From Candidatus Aminicenantes bacterium UBA647 (GTDB lineage Bacteria > Acidobacteriota > Aminicenantia > UBA2199): a DNA stretch of 14,118 nucleotides. A model generated the notes under the pieces. It made no database searches. It was not told the origin of the DNA and saw only the letters and a program-made list of their open reading frames with translations. Of this stretch, positions 6,872 to 12,154 are shown piece after piece. A program made the position numbers and the translations under genes. The stretch is from the NCBI GenBank assembly GCA_002299555.1, contig DBOL01000099.1, positions 1 through 14,118 on the forward strand, written 5' to 3'. The first letter of the stretch is position 1. Each line of letters opens with the position of its first letter.

Positions 6872-8067
6872 TTAAATTTGCCCCAGATAGAAATTATCCT
6901 ATCCTTAACCTGAATAAATGATTCAACTACTGAAGGATCAAAATGCTTGCCACTCTCTTCGTGAATGAAATCAAAAACTTTTTTCTCAGGCCAGGGCTCT
7001 TTATACCATCTTTGTGACATTAATGCGTCAAATACATCCGCCAGAGCTACAATTCTCGCATAGATAGGAATATCATCACCTTTTTTCCCATTTCCAAGAT
7101 TCAGTTCCTCACATTTCAGATCATTGATACATCCGGGATATCCATTTCCATCCCACTTTTCATGGTGGTTAAGGCTGATCTCCCTTGCCATATCATCCCA
7201 TTCTGAGCCTGAATTACTGAAAAGTCGTGCACCATATATTGTATGAAACTTCATTTCTTCATATTCAGTTTCAGAAAGTTTACCTTTTTTCTTTAAAATT
7301 GAATCACTTATTGCAACTTTTCCAACATCATGAAGCATTGCAGCTATCCTGAGAATATCTTTATTATAATTAATCACTTTTTCAGTAATTCCATTCTTTT
7401 TTGCCCAATGCTTATAAATTTCTACCGAATAAGCTCCCACCCGATTAACATGAGCTCCTGTCTCCTGGGGATCTCTTAATTCTGCGATACTGATCATTCT
7501 CAAAATTATTTCTCTCGTCATTATTGCTTTTTCGATCGCAATAACTGCCTGCTTTGCAAATAGATCAGCAAGAAATGAATCATCCTCTGTAAATGATATA
7601 ACCTTTCCATTTTTGTCTTTTGCATTTATGATCTGAAACACGCCAATGACCTTTTCCCTGTTATTTATCAATGGAACTGTAAGGACAGATTTTGTAATAT
7701 AATTTGATAACTTGTCAAAACGGCTGTTAAATGAGTATGGTTTATTGATGGAAATATTATAAACATCATCGATGATCAGTGACTTTTTTGTAAGAGCTGC
7801 ATAGCCGGCTATAGATTTATTATCAACAGGGATCTTTTTCTTTGTATACATATAATCACTGCTGTTCTCATAATCACCATGGAGAAAATCATTCTGAACA
7901 TACTCAAAAGAAAGATAGTTCTTTTTTATCAGGAAAACTGACCCAGCCTCGGCATTTACAATTTTCCTCGCCTCAAGAAGAACCTGCTCCAATAAAGTAT
8001 CAATATCTTTTATGTGTGATATATTCTCCAAAATTCGGAGGATCTCAATGATCTTTGAATCTTCCAC
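6868..8067 (-). CDS. GAF / HD-GYP signalling phosphodiesterase
   Basis: 399 residues from GTG 8067. A GAF sensor domain covers about residues 15-180, followed by an HD-GYP domain at about 190-385. HD-GYP hallmarks are H205 in the ETGAHVNRV segment, the HD pair H246-D247 in LHDVGK, H275, H301-H302, GYP at 309-311, and the D344..D347 region (LADVFDAL). HD-GYP proteins hydrolyse cyclic di-GMP, or in some cases cGAMP. The GAF domain probably senses a small ligand. No membrane segment or receiver domain is visible, so the enzyme should be cytoplasmic. The start is GTG: an overlapping ATG at 8069 is in another frame, and the promoter -10 box ends 6 nt before the GTG. It diverges from the RNA methyltransferase. 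Confidence 0.92.
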   Translation of the reverse strand: MEDSKIIEILRILENISHIKDIDTLLEQVLLEARKIVNAEAGSVFLIKKNYLSFEYVQNDFLHGDYENSSDYMYTKKKIPVDNKSIAGYAALTKKSLIIDDVYNISINKPYSFNSRFDKLSNYITKSVLTVPLINNREKVIGVFQIINAKDKNGKVISFTEDDSFLADLFAKQAVIAIEKAIMTREIILRMISIAELRDPQETGAHVNRVGAYSVEIYKHWAKKNGITEKVINYNKDILRIAAMLHDVGKVAISDSILKKKGKLSETEYEEMKFHTIYGARLFSNSGSEWDDMAREISLNHHEKWDGNGYPGCINDLKCEELNLGNGKKGDDIPIYARIVALADVFDALMSQRWYKEPWPEKKVFDFIHEESGKHFDPSVVESFIQVKDRIISIWGKFN

Positions 8068-8073
8068 ATTTTA

Positions 8074-8103
8074 ATTTTAGGACTATTACCACAAAAAAGT
8101 CAA
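8074..8103 (-). promoter_or_regulatory. Promoter of the HD-GYP gene (leaderless, GTG start)
   Basis: On the minus strand: TTGACT (8103-8098), an 18-nt spacer, and TAAAAT (8079-8074), ending 6 nt before GTG 8067. The -35 box lies within the region of the opposing promoter. Confidence 0.65.
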
Positions 8104-8114
8104 CCTGTTATAAT
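8086..8114 (+). promoter_or_regulatory. Extended -10 promoter of the RNA methyltransferase gene
   Basis: TGTTATAAT (8106-8114) is an extended -10 with a consensus hexamer at 8109-8114. TTACCA (8086-8091) is a weak -35 match at 17-nt spacing. The -10 box ends 8 nt before ATG 8123, predicting a leaderless or nearly leaderless transcript. Confidence 0.65.
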
Positions 8115-8122
8115 ACTTTTGC

Positions 8123-9316
8123 ATGGATAAAATGAATAGAGAAGGAAAAGTTGAAAAAATAGTTAACGGGGGCTTTGGGCTCATTAGATCGGAGGAGGGA
8201 ATTGTCCTGTTGAGTTATGTCGTCCCCGGAGAAACAGTTAAATACATAATCAGAGAGAGAGCAAAGGGCATTAATTGGGGAAGTGTTATTGAGATCACAG
8301 AACCCTATAAAAAAAGGATCGTGCCGGATTGTGAATATTATGGTGAGTGTGGGGGCTGTGTTCTTTCACACCTTAAGTACGAAGACCAGATCAAGATAAA
8401 AAATGACATTTTAACAGATGATCTGAAAAGGATAGGGAAACTTGAATCAGTTCACATTGAGTCCGTCAGATCTCCTGAATATCAATATCGTGCGAGAGCA
8501 AAATTAAAAGTACTGCCTAATGGAAAAATAGGTATGATAAAAAAAGGGACGAACGATGTGATTCAAATTGACTCCTGCCTTATCGTTGCTCAGGAGATAA
8601 ATGGATTTATCAATAGATGGAACAATATGGAGGGGATGCCGTTCTTTCATCAGCTTGATATATTTTTCAATAATACTGATAAAAAATTGTACGTTCATCT
8701 TTCGGATAAACCCAGACCTGAAGATATTAAAATTCTTGATAGTTTTGAGAATACTGTCTTTTCCTGGAAAGGTGTCGAATACAAGAGCGAATCAGTTTTG
8801 GAAATAGGAAAGATCAATTATACTATTTCTCCTGATACATTTTTCCAGGTAAACAGATTTCAGTGGGAAAATATGTTGAATATTATAGATTCATGGATGA
8901 AAAAAAGTGGATTATCCATTGATCTGTATACAGGCAATGGATTTTTTATACCTCTCCTTCTAAAACATTCTGACAGAGTGATAGGAATCGAGAATAGTAA
9001 AAGATCGGTTGAGCTTGCTCAAAGATCATTTAAAGAAGCAGAATTCCTCAGAATGCCGGTTGAAAAATTCGACTTCCCTAAAGCGGATACAATTATAATT
9101 GATCCTCCAAGGTCCGGAATTCCTAAGGATGTAATTAAGAAGATCTTAAAGATCAAACCTGAAACGATCATAAACATATCCTGTTCAACTGCAACTCTCT
9201 CAAGAGATCTCAGTTACTTTGTTAACAACAGATATAAAATAGAAAAAATGCTTTTGATCGATCTTTTTCCTCAGACTGCGCACATGGAAACTATGACTCT
9301 CCTGAAACTAATGTGA
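8123..9316 (+). CDS. Iron-sulfur RNA uracil-C5-methyltransferase (TrmA/RlmD type)
   Basis: 397 residues. An N-terminal TRAM-like RNA-binding region (about 5-60) is followed by cysteines C70, C76, C79 and C152, spaced as in the [4Fe-4S] site of RlmD (RumA) and RlmCD. The SAM-dependent methyltransferase domain has SPDTFFQVN, DLYTGNGFF (SAM-binding loop), DPPRSG (327-332), the catalytic Cys C354 in ISCSTATL, and the catalytic base E389 in HME. The enzyme should make 5-methyluridine in rRNA, most likely 23S. Whether it is RlmD, RlmC or dual-site RlmCD cannot be decided here. It diverges from the HD-GYP gene across 55 bp. ATG 8123 lies 8 nt from the -10 box; a second in-frame ATG at 8132 is a less likely start. 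Confidence 0.9.
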   Translation: MDKMNREGKVEKIVNGGFGLIRSEEGIVLLSYVVPGETVKYIIRERAKGINWGSVIEITEPYKKRIVPDCEYYGECGGCVLSHLKYEDQIKIKNDILTDDLKRIGKLESVHIESVRSPEYQYRARAKLKVLPNGKIGMIKKGTNDVIQIDSCLIVAQEINGFINRWNNMEGMPFFHQLDIFFNNTDKKLYVHLSDKPRPEDIKILDSFENTVFSWKGVEYKSESVLEIGKINYTISPDTFFQVNRFQWENMLNIIDSWMKKSGLSIDLYTGNGFFIPLLLKHSDRVIGIENSKRSVELAQRSFKEAEFLRMPVEKFDFPKADTIIIDPPRSGIPKDVIKKILKIKPETIINISCSTATLSRDLSYFVNNRYKIEKMLLIDLFPQTAHMETMTLLKLM

Positions 9317-9397
9317 CAATTCTCAAAAGTAAATATTATTCAAATTTCACAAACCATATTTTTTTTTCTTTGATATGTATATATTTTTTCCCCGTAA

Positions 9398-9406
9398 TGT
9401 TAATAT
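9398..9406 (+). promoter_or_regulatory. Candidate extended -10 promoter of the MFS transporter gene
   Basis: TGTTAATAT (extended -10, hexamer TAATAT at 9401-9406) in the 123-nt gap before the transporter. No -35 match lies at 17 nt. It would give a leader of about 27 nt containing the Shine-Dalgarno sequence, unlike the leaderless genes around it. The rest of the gap is AT-rich with T runs and no clear terminator hairpin. Confidence 0.35.
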
Positions 9407-9430
9407 GTATTACAAAAATAATGTAGTAAT

Positions 9431-9434
9431 GGAG
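9431..9434 (+). promoter_or_regulatory. Shine-Dalgarno sequence of the MFS transporter gene
   Basis: GGAG lies 5 nt before ATG 9440 within a purine-rich stretch. It supports this start and contrasts with the neighbouring genes that lack any such site. Confidence 0.7.
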
Positions 9435-9439
9435 AAAGA

Positions 9440-10807
9440 ATGACCGAACAGATAACTCAAACTTTAAAAGATTCACCAAGAGCACGTTGGACTGCAATGT
9501 TCTTAGTTTCATTTGCAATGTTTACAGGTTATTTATTTACCGAGGTGATTTCCCCCCTTAAAACCATTATTGAAAAAAGTTCACTTGGTTGGAACAGCAC
9601 AGATTACGGATTGGTTGTCAGTGCATATGGATGGTTTAATGTATTTCTAGTAATGCTGATAATTGTCGGGATCCTCCTGGATAAATTCGGGATAAGGTTC
9701 AGTTCTGTTACTTCAGCAATAACCATGGTTATAGGGGCAGGGATAAAATATTATGCATTTGTAGGAAATTTTGCTCCTGATGCAACAATATTAGGACTTG
9801 ATATAAGAGTTTTTTATGCATCATTTGGATTTGCACTATTCGGCGTTGGTGTTGAATATGCCGGAATTACTGCCTCCAAAGCAATTGTTAAATGGTTTAA
9901 AGGAAAAGAGATGGCCCTCGCAATGGGCCTGCAGGTAGCTATTGCGCGTCTCGGATCTTTTGTTCCCCTGTTCTTCGGTGCAAAAATAGCCAAAATGTTT
10001 AATGTATCTACTCCTGTACTTTTCGGATTCCTGTTCCTGAACATAGGCCTTATCACCTTTATCACTTATAACATAATGGATAAGAAACTTGATGCTCAAC
10101 TGGCTTCTGAATCTGATTCAGAAGAAGATAAGTTTAAATTCAGCGATCTGAAAGTTATCTTTTTTAACAGGGGATTCTGGTATATTGCTGCATTATGTGT
10201 CCTCTTTTATTCAGCTGTATTCCCGTTCTATAAATACGGGCCGGATCTGATGGTAAACAAGTTCGGTGTTTCAGAGACATGGGCTGGAGTTATCCCAAGC
10301 CTGGTTCCATTTGGAACAATATTTTTAACACCTCTATTTGGAAGTATTTATGATAAAAAGGGTAAAGGCGCATCAATGATGGTCCTGGGATCATTTATCC
10401 TTGTTATAGTTCATGTGATCTATTATCTCCCATTTGTCACAAGCATCTGGATAGCTGTCCTTAATGCGATCCTTCTCGGGATCGGGTTTTCTCTTGTACC
10501 TTCAGCAATGTGGCCTTCAGTTCCTAAAATAATTCCGGAAAGACAATTAGGCACTGCATTTGCAACTATATTCTGGGTACAGAATTGGGGATTAATGGGT
10601 ATTCCATTCGCCGTTGGAGTTGTTCTTGATAAGTTGAACCCCGGTGTTGCAGAGGCTATTTCAGCCGGACAAGCTGTGAAATATGATTATACAAACACCT
10701 GGCTGATATTCATTGCACTTACTGTTTTAGCAGTTGTATTTGCATTCCTGTTAAAAGCAGAAGACAAGAAGAAAGGGTATGGTTTGCAACTGCCTAATAT
10801 GAAATAG
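9440..10807 (+). CDS. Major facilitator superfamily transporter, MFSD1-like
   Basis: 455 residues with about 12 hydrophobic membrane segments in two halves, split by a charged cytoplasmic loop (about 214-235, rich in Ser/Glu/Asp/Lys). MFS motif A-like sequences occur in each half: GILLDKFGIR (77-86) and GSIYDKKGKG (301-310). KWFKGKEMALAMGLQ (151-165) and the SAMWPSVP..GTAFA..QNWG region (355-384) resemble MFSD1-type carriers, whose characterised animal member exports dipeptides from lysosomes. Peptide or another small organic solute is therefore a reasonable guess, but the substrate is not known from sequence. The gene has its own Shine-Dalgarno site. It ends 33 nt before an M16 peptidase gene, and if the two share a transcript, peptide processing plus transport would fit. 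Confidence 0.85.
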   Translation: MTEQITQTLKDSPRARWTAMFLVSFAMFTGYLFTEVISPLKTIIEKSSLGWNSTDYGLVVSAYGWFNVFLVMLIIVGILLDKFGIRFSSVTSAITMVIGAGIKYYAFVGNFAPDATILGLDIRVFYASFGFALFGVGVEYAGITASKAIVKWFKGKEMALAMGLQVAIARLGSFVPLFFGAKIAKMFNVSTPVLFGFLFLNIGLITFITYNIMDKKLDAQLASESDSEEDKFKFSDLKVIFFNRGFWYIAALCVLFYSAVFPFYKYGPDLMVNKFGVSETWAGVIPSLVPFGTIFLTPLFGSIYDKKGKGASMMVLGSFILVIVHVIYYLPFVTSIWIAVLNAILLGIGFSLVPSAMWPSVPKIIPERQLGTAFATIFWVQNWGLMGIPFAVGVVLDKLNPGVAEAISAGQAVKYDYTNTWLIFIALTVLAVVFAFLLKAEDKKKGYGLQLPNMK

Positions 10808-10840
10808 AGTTTTATTGTTTGATCTATTTATTGATTAACT

Positions 10841-12100
10841 GTGAAAAAGACTATACTCGAATCCGGATTAACGATATTAACTGAAGAATATTCACAAATA
10901 CCATCTTTTTCTTTAAGTTATACTTTAAAAAGCGGTTCCTGCAATGAATCAGTGAGTAATAACGGTTTACACCATCTGATAGAACATATGCTTTTCAAAG
11001 GAAGCAATAAATATACACAAAGTGAGATCGCAGATATCTCAGACAGGCTGGGAGGGCGAATGAATGCCTTCACCAGCCGTGAGATCACTCAATATTACAT
11101 TAAATCGATAGATGAAAAATTTTCTGAGTCATTCGATCTTTTAACAGATATTGTGTTCAGATCAAAGTTTGATAAATCAGAATTTTCTAAAGAAAAAAAT
11201 GTTATAAGTCAGGAGATCAAAGAAGGTGATGATAATCCGGATTCAAAAACATTTGAACTATTCTACCGGGAAGTGTTCGGCAATTCCGGTGTAGGACTTC
11301 CAATTGCAGGCACACAGGAAAGTGTTTCAGAGTTGAAAAGAAATTTTGTTGATAAAAAATACAGAGAGCTTTATATTCCTTCAAATATCATACTCAGTTG
11401 TGTTGGTAATATTGATCATGAAGAAATAATTACAAATGCTAATAAAAATCTCCTGGACTTTAAGCATTCAGATCCAATTCAAACAGTAAAAAACAGACAA
11501 TCTTTTAAAAGCGGGGTCTATCTTCATTCAAACAAAAGTCTGAAGCAGGTTTATTCTGTGATCGGATTTAAATCTATCCCGATAACAAGCTCAGAAAGAT
11601 ATAAATATATGATCCTCAATGATATATTAGGTGCAGGAATGAGTTCAAGATTGTTCCAGAAGATCCGGGAAGAGAAGGGGCTTGCTTATACGATCAGTTC
11701 TTTCATTGATTCATATAAAGAATTCGGTGTCCATATGATTTATGCTATTACTGACCCTAAGAAAACTGATGATTATTTCAATGCGGTCAGGGAAGAATTG
11801 AAAGTTCTTATGCTGAAAGGGATAAAACCGGAAGAATTAGAAAAATCTAAAGATCATATTAAGACCTCAATTATCTTAAGCCTCGAAAATAATGTTTCAA
11901 AAATGAGATTTAATGTTAGTGGGGATATTTATTTCGGTGAACATCGAAGTTTAGAGAAGATAATTGATGAAATAAATATGGTTAAAACCGATGATCTGAA
12001 TATGATTCTCCGGGATTATCCGGACATTAATCAATCAATGGCACTTTTTTACGGGGATATTTCAAAAAAGGATCTGCCGAGTGTTAATATAAATAAATGA
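10841..12100 (+). CDS. M16-family zinc metallopeptidase (processing-peptidase-like)
   Basis: 419 residues from GTG 10841, the usual size of a single-copy M16B subunit. The inverted zinc motif HxxEH is H45-L-I-E48-H49, and the third ligand is E125 in the VISQEI segment, so this is the catalytically competent type of subunit. The C-terminal half carries the SSRLFQKIREEKGLAY region with the Arg and Tyr used by the family to bind substrate. No signal peptide is visible, so it is probably cytoplasmic. Family members degrade or trim peptides in a closed chamber. No second, inactive M16 subunit is adjacent, so a homodimer is likely. The GTG start gives the family's standard opening (KKTILESGLTI). 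No Shine-Dalgarno or clear promoter precedes it; it may be read from the MFS promoter. Confidence 0.92.
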   Translation: MKKTILESGLTILTEEYSQIPSFSLSYTLKSGSCNESVSNNGLHHLIEHMLFKGSNKYTQSEIADISDRLGGRMNAFTSREITQYYIKSIDEKFSESFDLLTDIVFRSKFDKSEFSKEKNVISQEIKEGDDNPDSKTFELFYREVFGNSGVGLPIAGTQESVSELKRNFVDKKYRELYIPSNIILSCVGNIDHEEIITNANKNLLDFKHSDPIQTVKNRQSFKSGVYLHSNKSLKQVYSVIGFKSIPITSSERYKYMILNDILGAGMSSRLFQKIREEKGLAYTISSFIDSYKEFGVHMIYAITDPKKTDDYFNAVREELKVLMLKGIKPEELEKSKDHIKTSIILSLENNVSKMRFNVSGDIYFGEHRSLEKIIDEINMVKTDDLNMILRDYPDINQSMALFYGDISKKDLPSVNINK

Positions 12101-12138
12101 AATAGAGAATTTTTGGAATACATATCAAATAGATTTTC

Positions 12139-12147
12139 TGCTATAAT
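12139..12147 (+). promoter_or_regulatory. Extended -10 promoter of the murG-murJ fusion gene
   Basis: TGCTATAAT: TGn plus consensus TATAAT (12142-12147), ending 7 nt before ATG 12155. No -35 match lies at 17 nt. The predicted transcript starts at the ATG, with no Shine-Dalgarno sequence. Confidence 0.65.
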
Positions 12148-12154
12148 TTTCTAA

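Noticed and set aside
9814..10099. Two overlapping minus-strand frames inside the MFS transporter
   Set aside because: They have no promoter, ribosome binding site or family resemblance, and the plus-strand transporter is complete and continuous.
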